From NCBI RefSeq assembly GCF_000344685.1, contig NW_006920410.1:224740-288739 (forward strand): 64,000 nt of DNA, read 5' to 3'. Made by a program: the position numbers and the translations under genes. Source of the DNA: Gloeophyllum trabeum ATCC 11539. Lineage: Eukaryota > Basidiomycota > Agaricomycetes > Gloeophyllales > Gloeophyllaceae. The notes under the pieces were generated by a model. That model saw nothing but the letters and a program-made list of their open reading frames with translations, was not told where the DNA came from and searched no databases. This document shows, piece after piece, positions 33,541-43,063 of the stretch (position 1 is its first letter; every line of letters begins with the position of its first letter).

Positions 33541-33622
33541 GGAGAGGTGGCCGAGTGGTCTAAGGCGCTAGACTAAGGATCTAGTCCATTCGTGGGCGCG
33601 AGTTCGAATCTCGCCCTCTTCA
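33541..33622 (+). tRNA. tRNA-Leu (anticodon AAG)
   Basis: 82 nt, intronless. The acceptor GGAGAGG pairs with CCTCTTC (one G-T), followed by discriminator A. The D-arm has GCCGAGTGGTCTAAGGC, and the anticodon stem CTAGA/TCTAG encloses loop CTAAGGA with AAG at 33575-33577. A long class II variable arm and T-arm GCGAG TTCGAAT CTCGC follow. All stems pair, so it should be functional. Confidence 0.95.
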
Positions 33623-33724
33623 ATCATGTTTTTGTCTTGTTCACTGGTACGTTTCATTCTTGAATCCAATTTCCCCCTGCGGCCAAGTCTCCTAAATCCT
33701 AAGCACAGGTTCCTCAGCTGTCCC

Positions 33725-34062
33725 ACAGCCGCGAATATGGTGATCATGTGGATCGCAAGGTAAACATGTCTGGCTGCGGAGCCTGTCAGTGATCTCTCTC
33801 ATGAAATGCAAGCAGATGAAAACAAATAATATGCAATGGATGGAACGATGAAAGCGCTGGCCTGAAGGCATATAATACAGCTGTCTGACGATATATGTTC
33901 TATGCAGGGTCTGAATACCTCGGGGATGCCGCGGTCGCCCTGGTCGCAGAAGACGGTGCCGTCGCTCGGGTCGACCGCGGGGCTGATGGTGGGCCCCGCG
34001 GCGACGAGCGGAGCGATCGCGGCGAGGGAGATGGCGAGGATGGTGGAGCGTACAGTGAGCAT
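33725..34062 (-). pseudogene. Truncated six-cysteine secreted protein gene
   Basis: From 34062 the first 46 codons match the intact gene at 36018 almost base for base (MLTVRSTILAISLAAIAPLV, then DGTVFCDQGDRGIPE), as do its TATA box and 5' UTR intron up to about 34220. Directly after GIPE the match stops and unrelated sequence follows, ending 70 codons later. Further on, 33730-33785 again resembles the 5' leader and start (CTCCGCAG, then an ATG with LRST). The C-terminal cysteines are missing. A signal peptide with a short tail could still be made. Confidence 0.75.
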
Positions 34063-34220
34063 GTTTGCCTGCGGAGCTCGTCAGTACTTTGTCTCCACAG
34101 TGCAGGCGACGGCGAGGAGAAGACTCACTGGAAAAGTGCTTTGATTCTGGTGCTAGGCTGATAAGTCTTGTAAGACGCTTTTGCCTGGATTTACCGTGGA
34201 GGAACACAGGCTCTTTTATA

Positions 34221-35724
34221 GTGTCCCAGCCACGGAGCCATAAACTATCTCCAGCAGGATTCGCCGACGCCGACGGGGTATGGTCTGCTTCCTTCCAGTT
34301 GCATCGAAAGAAAAAGACGGACCTGGATCCTGAAGAGCATAATTCCCTGTGTACGCTGCTTGTTCCTGGCTTCTGACTGACAATATCTCCGCGCGCTTCT
34401 TTCAATTGTACAGGAATCGCTTTCCGTGAGTAGCGATCATCACATGCGCATCCACAATTCACCACAACCATTAATTTCAACGTGGTGATAATCCGTACTT
34501 ACGTCCATTCGTCGTCCGAACTCCTTTAGGGATACCCCGAAAGACGGCAAAACTGTCAGGCAAGAGAGATGCGCACGGCAGGAAGCACTGAGAGGTTCTT
34601 GGGCGGCCATGCTCAGGAGCCCTGGTGAAAGCGTCACGTCTCACTTGGTAATGTCCTCTGCCGCGAGATACTCTCACGGGAGCGCAAATTACGAGGTAAG
34701 ACGATATTCGACCGCTTCGTTCATATCTTTCTTAGAGCGCCATGATGTGGCCAACGTCACGGTATTGCTGCAGTACAATTACGAGAACAAGGGGCCGCTC
34801 CAAGGAAGTGACTGGCTGGCTTGAGGTTCCATCAGACTGGATGCAGTGAGACGCGATTCAGGTTAGCTAGACTTTCATGTATGCGAGGTACAGTAATTAC
34901 CGAGCTAGCACTGAGGACCAGGTCCCCGGACGCAAGCGTAACACCCCTACATAGCTCACAAATACATTCAACCAGTAAGGGTGTTGTAATAACAATGTCC
35001 CTCCCTTGCCCATCACCAAGCTCATTCACTTGGCTGCGGGCAATCCTAGCCACAGGGAGATCGCGACTATTTCCGCCGGCGCGGCACCCTCGGAGTCTGA
35101 GGTCCTGTCCTACAAAGTCTTCCCGAGACACTTTGGTACAAGATTCTGAACAGAATACCCAGCCGGCTAATACTTGCGCTAAGGGCTATAGGGCTACGTA
35201 GACAAAACTGTCAGTTGACCGTGCGTTCTCACTCTGAAGAGGTACGACAGGCCCATCTGGGAATTGCTCGTCTGGACTCACGGCGGACGAGTCTGCGCCA
35301 CTGTCGACTCACATTTTTCAGCCGCTGCATTTCTCGAGAGAAAAATATTGGAGACACATTGCAATTACATCGGAATTGTCTGCGGTGAAATATACCCGAA
35401 CCCTTCGTGCCGCATCGGGGTCCCCCTCCTTGCGCCGTACTACGTGATGCATTCCGCGCTTCCTCTTCGGCCGCACGTCCGCCTGTCTTGTCCAGACAAG
35501 AGTGCGGAAGTTATTCGAGGTAAGCCCAAAAGAGCTCAGAGGACGTAGAGACGTAAGTAGGAAGATCACAGACCTCGGATAGACACAGCGGGGAACTGCA
35601 GGACGTACGTACAATGGGATCCATTATCCCCAGATGAGGCCTCTACTGTGACTTGGAAGCAAAAGACGAAGCGCCGATGTCTTAAGACGCCGTCCTTGAG
35701 AAGCTAGGCACAAGTTCGTGAAGG
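34221..35724. other. Intergenic, mostly unassigned
   Basis: 34300-34380 still resembles the upstream flank of the secreted-protein genes. The rest shows no gene; a frame at 35264-35548 has no family features. Confidence 0.45.
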
Positions 35725-36017
35725 GCATCGTCCCCTTCAGGACGCATTTCCGCCCGCCCCGTAACCGAGAATGACATTGTAGCTTAACTCCGGCGGTATC
35801 GGTGAATGCTGTTGAGTGTTCTGTTAATGCTGGATAACTGTGGCATCCAGTCGGGACACTATAAAAGAGCCTGTGTTCCTCCACGGTAAATCCAGGCAAA
35901 AGCGTCTTACAAGACCTATCAGCCTAGCACCAGAATCAAAGCACTTTTCCAGTGAGTCTTCTCCTCGCCGTCGCCTGCACTGGGGAGACAAAGTACTGAC
36001 GAGCTCCGCAGGCAAAC
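35725..36017 (+). promoter_or_regulatory. Promoter and 5' UTR intron of secreted protein 1
   Basis: ATCGTCCCCTTCAGGACGCA begins a block shared with 48199-48471. TATAAAAG lies at 35860-35867, 158 bp before the ATG. GTGAGTCTTC to CTCCGCAG (35952-36011) is a likely 5' UTR intron ending 6 bp before the ATG; a comparable intron end precedes the ATG in all four intact copies. Confidence 0.65.
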
Positions 36018-36515
36018 ATGCTCACTGTACGCTCCACCATCCTCGCCATGTCCCTCGCCGCGATCGCTCCGCTCGTCGCCGCGGGGCCCACCATCAGCCC
36101 CGCGATCGACCCGAGCGACGGCACCGTCTTCTGCGACCAGGGCGACCGCGGCATCCCCGAGGCCTTTGCCCAGGACATCGTCAACAGCATCGACACCTCC
36201 AAGACGGACTTTGGCGTCCCCGGCACCGACAAGGACTTTGCGTTCGGCTCCAGCTGCCTCAGCCACAGCCAGACCGGCAGCCAGTCCTGCTGCCAGGTCG
36301 CGTTCGTCAACGCGGACGGGAGCCAGGGCACGGTCACGATGACGTCGAACACGCTGTCGACGGGCGCAGACGCGCTCGGGGGCAGGACGGACGGGGCAAC
36401 GTTGAAGAACCTGGCGACGGATATCCTGAACACTTGCTGGACCGGTGATGGGGACCACTCGGGTCGGTGGGCCGGGGCTGGATTCCAGGTTGGGTTGAGC
36501 GGGGGGACCTGCTAA
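36018..36515 (+). CDS. Small secreted six-cysteine protein 1
   Basis: 165 residues, no coding intron. A signal peptide of about 22 residues (MLTVRSTILAMSLAAIAPLV) precedes a mature domain with six cysteines: FCDQGDRG, SSC, SCCQVAFVN (adjacent pair), NTCW and the C-terminal GGTC. Other fixed blocks are FGVPG, QGTVTM, DGATL and HSGRWAG with FQVGLSGG. The spacing suggests a compact disulfide-linked fold. The end pattern loosely recalls Hce2/Ecp2-like effectors, but I cannot assign a family with confidence. An expressed extracellular role (self, competitor or host interaction) is inference. One of four intact copies in the window. Confidence 0.85.
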   Translation: MLTVRSTILAMSLAAIAPLVAAGPTISPAIDPSDGTVFCDQGDRGIPEAFAQDIVNSIDTSKTDFGVPGTDKDFAFGSSCLSHSQTGSQSCCQVAFVNADGSQGTVTMTSNTLSTGADALGGRTDGATLKNLATDILNTCWTGDGDHSGRWAGAGFQVGLSGGTC

Positions 36516-36551
36516 AGCGGCGGAACGGTGCCGCGCATGCTTGCGATCGTC

Positions 36552-36812
36552 CGGGGGACATGGACTCGTCGTTACCGCGTAGTTTGTTGTCGACATGCTT
36601 GGAGGTGATGACCTGCCCGGAATGAATCTATTTGAACCTCTATGCGTCCTTTGTGAAAGGGGTACATTCCATACAGAGCTCGAAGGGTACCGGGTCAGTG
36701 CACTCACCATCGTATTGGCCGCATACTTGAGACTGTTCGGGGGACATGGACTCGCCGTTACCGCGTAGTTTTTTGTCGACATGCTGGAGGTGGTGACCTA
36801 CCCGGAACGAAT
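36552..36812 (+). repeat. Pair of direct repeats of about 80 bp, 3' of secreted protein 1
   Basis: Two copies of a block starting CGGGGGACATGGACTCG and running through TACCGCGTAGTTT, TTGTCGACATGC and ACCTACCCGGAA-like sequence. They start near 36552 and 36738, about 187 bp apart, with only scattered differences. Confidence 0.8.
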
Positions 36813-36829
36813 CTATCCGAATTTCCGCG

Positions 36830-37507
36830 GGATCTGAGGAAAAGGCTGATACACAGCTTCAGCGATGGGCATTCCCGCTGTAGTCTTCGCACTGCCAATG
36901 AGCCCCACCTTTGAGCGCCACATAGGTTACGCGTGGCAGCACTTCAGACCTCAGGACCGAGGTGCTGCGCAGTATGGTGAATCGGCAGGGCCTGACCTGA
37001 TCCAAACCCTAAAATAAGCAATGAGCTGTCTCTATCATAGGTACAGAGGCTCTGTGATGTCGCGCGCTGTCAGATGATAAATAAAACGTGACTCAAGGGT
37101 TAACCAGAGACACCAACATTTAGGGCAAGGTCGGGCTTCGCGACTCATTGGTGCAACATTGCCGCTAGCTACTTTACCGTCCACGGATGCGTTTAATAAG
37201 AGAGCGGAAACAGTCCGTTCTCTCTAGTTTCTTGGAAACTAGCGCGCCTTACATTACCACTAGTTCGCTAGATCATCCAAGCATACGCTCGTTCACCCGC
37301 CGTACCATTGTCGCGGAGAACGTCGAGCGGGAAGTGGGCACGCGAAGTCGGTGGCTGACGGACGCGTCGGGAGCGTGCGAAACCGCGCTCCCAGTGTTAC
37401 GATCGCAGGGAAAGTGACGTCACGCGAGTTGAACATCCCGGCGGCTGGTCCAAGTCAGCCCGCGCTCCTTGTCAACTCTCACCGTCAGCCTCCTCGACCC
37501 TTTCGAG
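36830..37507. other. Intergenic, nothing recognised
   Basis: No gene or RNA recognised before the promoter of the membrane-protein gene. Confidence 0.5.
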
Positions 37508-37514
37508 TATAAAA
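37508..37514 (+). promoter_or_regulatory. TATA box of the four-helix membrane protein
   Basis: TATAAAA 110 bp before the ATG, followed by a pyrimidine-rich CT tract at 37538-37565, a common start-site context in fungi. Confidence 0.65.
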
Positions 37515-37617
37515 CCCGCGCCTGCAGCCCGACTCGTTCTTCACCCCTCTCTCCTCCTCTCCATCACCATCCAACGACCTCTACACGCTACCTCCCACAC
37601 TCTACACGTCGAGCAAA

Positions 37618-38288
37618 ATGTCTAGTGCAGACGTCTACGTGCGCCGCGGGCACCCCGGTAAGTCTTCCAGTACATCATCGCTGACATTTCTAACATCCAC
37701 ACAGTCCTCTTCGGCCTAATCATCTTCTTCGGCATCGTCGAGCTCGCGCTCTCCGCGTGGCTCACCAGCCGCTACAACGCGCACCACAACTACCCCTCGG
37801 GCGCGGTGCGCGATCGCTCGCGCTTCCTCCTCTTCGCCTCCATCTGGACCGTCGTCATCTCCCCCGCGTACATGGGTCTCTTCCTCGCCTCGTCCGCCGG
37901 ATCCATCTTCACCAGCATCGCGAGCCACTTTATTTTGTGAGTCTTGCTTCGAGTGTCTTTGCTTCTTTTGCTTCGGTGGCTGACGGTGATGCACAGCTTG
38001 CTCCTTTCGTGGGTGTTCTGGCTCGCGGGAGCCGCGTCCCTCACGGCAGCCTTGGGCGGGGGGCTCTCTTGCCAGTACGTTTCCCCCTTCCCTCTCCTAT
38101 GTCTCCCTCGCTAATAATTGTATAGCCTCGACGCCACTTCGTATTGCGGCCAGCTCAACGCCGAGGAAGGCTTCGCCTGGATCCAATTCATCATGTTCAC
38201 CCTTGCCCTCATCTTCGTGCTCGCGCGTGGCATCTCTGTCTCACGCGCCGGCGACGGCCTGCGCGGCCAGCTCGTCAGTACCGCCTAG
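37618..38288 (+). CDS. Four-helix membrane protein, MARVEL-like
   Basis: Four exons, 37618-37657, 37705-37936, 37997-38074 and 38126-38288, giving 170 residues (checked). Four hydrophobic helices are evident: LFGLIIFFGIVELALSAWL; FLLFASIWTVVISPAYMGLF; LLLSWVFWLAGAASLTAALG; and WIQFIMFTLALIFVLARGIS. The second begins after an Arg-rich loop, and a loop with two cysteines (CHLDATSYCG) separates helices 3 and 4. This arrangement fits the MARVEL family of fungal plasma-membrane or eisosome-associated proteins. The calling rests on topology rather than a unique motif. Strong promoter features suggest good expression. Confidence 0.8.
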
Positions 38289-38317
38289 GTTTAGGTTTGC
38301 GTCTGGGTCTGGATTTC

Positions 38318-38515
38318 TAGCATGGGATTGGTGGATCGTGGTCTGCTCGTAATGGGCTCGTGTATTGTGGCGGCTTGATGACTTTAATGGTTCTTTCTTG
38401 ACGACTCTTACGAACGGAGTGTAATTTTTTACCACTTCGTGACGAGTGCGGTTATGCCTTTTGGATGTACTTCTTGGTCATGTATTATTGTACGCTATAA
38501 TTCGGAGGTTCCACT
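38318..38515 (+). repeat. 3' UTR block, copy 1 of a 180-200 bp dispersed repeat
   Basis: The 3' UTR of the membrane-protein gene (AATGGGCTCGTGTATTGTGG through GGCTTGATGACTT, CGACTCTTACGAACGGAGTG, ACGAGTGCGGTTATGCCTTT, ATGTACTTCTTGGTC) recurs at 42662-42865 with small indels. Confidence 0.85.
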
Positions 38516-38539
38516 CATCATTCACTTCGCGTACTGGGG

Positions 38540-38760
38540 ATTGCAAGTATTACAATCTAGGCCTTGGGCCTATCCAGCATAGAGTTTATGACCGATTCGT
38601 TCTGACGCTGCTGTAGCTGGGCTGCAGCTGGTTCATTGGGACTGTGCTTTGACCATGCTTTGACTGCCGCTTTGGCCAATACGTCAATGTTCATCGCGCG
38701 TTGGCCGATAATCCTGAGGCTTTGACCTCATGAGCGATATCCAGTGCCCTCAGGCTGGCC
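38540..38760 (+). repeat. Promoter-only relic of the zinc-finger locus
   Basis: Contains the degenerate CGCTTTG(A/G)CC array (38646-38728) with the linking words GCCAATACGTCAATGTTC and GGCCGATAATCCTGA. It is also preceded by a block (CAAGTATTACAATC, GACCGATTCGTTCTG) that matches 49657-49735 upstream of copy 2. The palindrome, TATA box and coding sequence are absent. Confidence 0.8.
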
Positions 38761-40047
38761 ACACCATAGGATGCGGTCCGAAACGCGGATTAGGACGAGA
38801 TTCGGACGGTTATAGCATGCTGTGGCTGAAGTTAACCCGCTGTTACGTATTTCTACTCGTATCCCGCGCCGGTCACCGCGAGCTCCGAGAATGGCTGATT
38901 CATAGAATATATGAGCCATATTCCCTAAGTTAAAGACCGGGTATGTCAGGTGAATCGCAAAACAGTAAAGGTACGTCCCTCCCTCGCATTTCCATCCAAT
39001 CATGGAATCATTGTACCGTTCAATTGCTCTTCGGCGAGTATATAGTCACCACTCGAGATGCTAATTGCCTTTAGGACCGATGGAATCGCTGTAGTAGTCT
39101 CGTGCAGCTTATACCTTCCGGGCTCATGTTGAATTGTTGTCTAGTCAACGTCGGTACTAGTGCTATCTCTGGACCCTCGTGAGGCATGATGTGGACGCGG
39201 CCTCTCCCGGGCCCTCTCTTTCACTGCTGACTTGGGCACTACAAACACATTCCCAGGGCCTAGGTACGTCCTACAACTACGTTACTAATGTATTTTATGC
39301 TGATGGAGACATTATGCGCCATTCCCGCCCTTCTATTGAGGTCCCTTTCACTAGTGAGTTTCCACTATGGCCACAGGTCCCTCCTTAGGCCCTCCCCTTC
39401 TATATCCTCATAACTAATCGAGATATGTATATAAAACTGACAGACAAGCTCTAATGTCCCTTAGGATCAGCTTCAGATCGAAAATTTCGCCTTTCCAGGA
39501 TGTGTAACCTTAATTATAACATGCACATATATCAAGGGAATTGGATCCATTCTATGTATTAGCAGTAAGCACACTGTCTGCTATATAGATTATATTTACA
39601 ATTCACTGTATTTTCTTCGATTTTACTTGAGACACTGCACGCTACCTATCGCCAGCGTCGTCGGGAACAACGACGACCAGCATCGGGCACGGCGGCACTG
39701 TGATGTCATCGCGTCGGTAGGCGCCATCAGTCCACTTTAGGCAGGTTTCTATTTGGCTATCCTCAGCCACACTCGCGTCTGCAGGCCGCCACCGCCGGAG
39801 TGTCCTATTACTCTACTGCCCTACAAGTTGTATAGGGCTGCTGGTGTTCCCGGTGCTTCAGCCGGAGTTGGGGACAATTGCTTTTGAGGCTTAATAGCGT
39901 GGACTCGCTGCTCGACCGTCTAATCTTATAAGCCTTGTTTTTTGGGCCGGGAAGGTCAGGTGCCGCTCCCCCCAAACCACTTTACTACTCTAGATCTCAA
40001 CTCACTCAGCAAATCTTTACTCGCTCGACAACTGCTCTATATGTGCT
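38761..40047. other. Intergenic, nothing recognised
   Basis: 1.3 kb without a recognised gene. The last 100 bp should hold the promoter of the protease-like gene (TTATAAGCC near 39926). Confidence 0.5.
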
Positions 40048-42234
40048 ATGTCTGCCCTAATCGAAAATGATCCTCACAACGACGACTGCGAGTCTTTTTC
40101 TCCACGTTTGGTTTACCTTGCTAATCAACTTACTCCTATTTCTTACTTAGTGGGCGTAGTTGATGATCTTATTGAGCCAAACCTCGACGAACTAGTCTTG
40201 ACTCCCAAATTCGACCGCCAGTGCTTGGAAAATGCACGCACCGTCTTGTCTTCTGACAAGAGCTGCGACTCGGATGAAGGTAGCTTATGGTCGAGCGACG
40301 ACAGCGTCTCTAGTAATACTGCCGTTAAATACAGGCCCTGCGAGGTGTCAAAGTTCGAGGCAAACCTCTACTATGCCGGTGTGGGTCCGAAAGGACGCGG
40401 GCCCAAGCTCATCTATAGGACATCCGACGACAAGTTTGAGGAACCCTCCGGCCCTGAGGCGTACACCCGCCTCATGAGAGTCGTGGCCGTTCCAGAGACT
40501 CACCAACTTGGTCAGAATGGATTGTGGGATGTGGTTCGTGACAAGGTGCGAGACCGGCCTTCTCGCTGCAGTTTCTTGACTAACGTTCACACCAAGGTTG
40601 TGGATTTACTCGATAAGAGGAACATCAAGGTCTCATCTGTCGATCTCGTTCGTTTTACGTGGATCAACAAGGAGGCGGACCAGGAGGTTCAAGTCGAAGT
40701 CGAAGACGAGGACGAGGACAACGGCGACGACAACGACAGTCTCACTTACGACGATATTCCACTCATCCAGCCCGTCGAGTATGGACAACGTCACTATACC
40801 AATGCCACCATCTGGGTTGGTGTCTTGCCCGAGACTCTTACTGCTGCCGTTGCTCGTGAGTCTGCCAAGGATATCCGTGCCTTGCTCGACTCCCTCCAGG
40901 TGCAAAATGTCGACGTCGCCTATCGTGAGTCGGTTTACAAGCATTTGACCGGCCATGGACCGGCCCTTTTCCGGCCCGTCGAAGACGAACATCCTTTTAA
41001 AGAAGTTATCGACAACGTCTCTGTTCCCCTTAGCCTTCCTATTGCTGGTCGTACGTCTGCTATGCAGGGCACTCTCGGCCCCTACTTCCGCATCGGCGAG
41101 AAGCTCTATGCCATCACTGCCCGCCATAATCTGCTATTGCTTGACCGGGACAACGAGGTGTATAGGTGTGATGGTACACCATACTTGCGGCCGTGAAAAT
41201 TCAAGAGCTTCTCTGACGCTAACCCCGCGCAGGTTCTAGACCCACCCAGAAAGTTCTCGTGATGGGGCCCTCTGCGTTCACGAACTATCTGGCATCTATC
41301 CAGGCCCTTATTGGTGCCAACGTCGACGCAGCTGAAGTCCTTGAGAAGAATGTCAACACGTTCAAAGGCCTGGTGCGGGATGGAATCGACGTCGAGGAAT
41401 CACAGACCAAGCTGGACGAGAATGAGGCCGAGCTCACCAAAATGCGCAACAAGATCGACGCATTGAAAAAAAAAATTTATAAAGATCAAAAAAAGGTGGA
41501 GCAAACCCAAGCATCGAGTCATCGGATTTGTTCGCTGGGCTCCCCTATGGGTGTCGGTGTTGGTCCTCACCGCTACACCAGGGACTTCTGTGTCATCGAG
41601 CTTTACAAAGATAAGTTCAAGCATATGATAGGCAATGTTCTGAGCCTTGGTGTGTTGCTAGTCTATTTTTATTGAATGCTGCTCATCTGAGATGCGTGTC
41701 TTTCTTCCAGGTCCGGAATTCCCCCCTGCAAAGCTCAAAGCGTTGATGTACGATTGCGTCGATGTCCCATCCAAATTCAAGTACCAGGACAACGGTCTCC
41801 TTGCCCTTAGAGGCATGCTCACGGCCGATCAAGTCAACGAGCCCATCGCCTTGAACCTCCAAGGTGATCGTATCCGTCGCGTCATCAAGCGAGGTTTCAC
41901 TACCAACACTACCGTCGGAATTCTCACCCAGTTTACGTCGTTCGTGCGCAAATACTTCCCCACTGGCAATATGGATTCGGTCGAGCTGGCCATACTTTCT
42001 CACGAGAATGACACTGGGACCTACTCCAAAGGGGGCGACTCCGGATCACTGATCGTCTCTGCCCGCGGCGAGTTTGTGGCTTTGCTTACTGGGGGTACTA
42101 ATAATGGAACGGATGGCTCCCATATCACATTTGCCACTCCGTTCAAGTACGTTTGGGATTCTGTCAAGGAAGAGTTCCCCGGCGCCGATTTATACTTCGA
42201 CAATCTCGAAGATTTTCTCGCCGACGTAGCCTAG
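40048..42234 (+). CDS. Trypsin-fold serine protease-like protein
   Basis: Three exons, 40048-41173, 41233-41649 and 41711-42234, giving 688 residues (checked). The first 330 residues form a region seen widely in Agaricomycetes but without a named domain, including an acidic stretch (EVEDEDEDNGDDNDSL). The rest has the order of a chymotrypsin-like triad: His360 in YAITARHNLL, Asp493 in YTRDFCVIEL, and Ser625 in GGDSGSLIV followed by FVALLTGG. Between His and Asp lies an insert of about 50 residues with heptad character (LDENEAELTKMRNKIDALKK), a predicted coiled coil. There is no signal peptide, so the protein is probably intracellular. Catalysis is plausible but unproven. Confidence 0.75.
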
Positions 42235-42661
42235 ATTGGTTTCTTTTCCTCGCTTCATGTCCTAGTTGTGTCCTTAACTACCGGGTCTCCAGTCAAAGAG
42301 CTGGACAACGCCTTCGGCCGTTGGTCTTTTCTGGACCCCCACCCCACGCTCATTATCATTGGCCTGTGAACTCTTTCTGCTGTTTAGTGATCGCTTTTAT
42401 CCATTGGATCGCTTCTCGAGGTAGATGAGGTGCTTTGACCGTTGGACGGTATCAAGGGTTCGTCTGGTGTCTTTCGTCATACACTCGGTATCAAAGCTGA
42501 CGAACTTCGAAAGCCCGGCTTTTGGCGAACCGTCTCGACAGGGTCTTCTTCTGCGTCCTGTTCACCTCCATGATCCATCCGTCTCACTATCGTCTCAACA
42601 GGTAACTGTATCTCCATCACTCATTCCTCTATCACGATTGCGTCCTCTTCCAATTCTCCAC

Positions 42662-42865
42662 TGCCTGATGGGTAAGGTGGTTTGCTTGCAATGGGCTCGT
42701 GTATCGTGGCTGCGGCTTGATGACTTAATGGTTCCCTTCTTGACGACTCTCACGAACGGAGTGCACCACTTCGTGACGAGTGCGGTTATGCCTTTTGAAT
42801 GTACTTCTTGGTCGTGTATTATTGTACTGCGTGTAATCTATAGTCTGGAGGTTTCACTCATAGAA
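42662..42865 (+). repeat. Copy 2 of the 180-200 bp dispersed 3' UTR repeat
   Basis: Direct-orientation match to 38318-38515 (AATGGGCTCGTGTATCGTGG, CTTGACGACTCTCACGAACG, ACGAGTGCGGTTATGCCTTT). It lies 430 bp after the protease-like gene and just before the end of the Nog2 gene. Confidence 0.85.
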
Positions 42866-43063
42866 TATCGTTTGGTGAGGGAGCACCGGTTTGACTACGT
42901 AAAGCAGTCGATATATATATGCGTACTGGCTGACGGTAGCACCGCCGAATGAGGTCCGCGACATTCAAATCCGAACTGCCCCTAAGCATCGATATATGCA
43001 TCATTAATACACACTCGAGAGATCCACAGACGAGACAACACAGTGCAAGCATACACCGCAGGG

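Noticed and set aside
35264..35548. 94-aa open frame in the 35 kb gap
   Set aside because: No family features, no splice partners, no promoter; also open on the opposite strand, so probably chance.
35840..36782. Long open frames on both strands over secreted protein 1 (202 aa plus, 287 aa minus)
   Set aside because: They are shadow frames caused by GC-rich codon bias; the 165-aa frame has the signal peptide and cysteines shared by four copies. The same shadows occur over the other copies.
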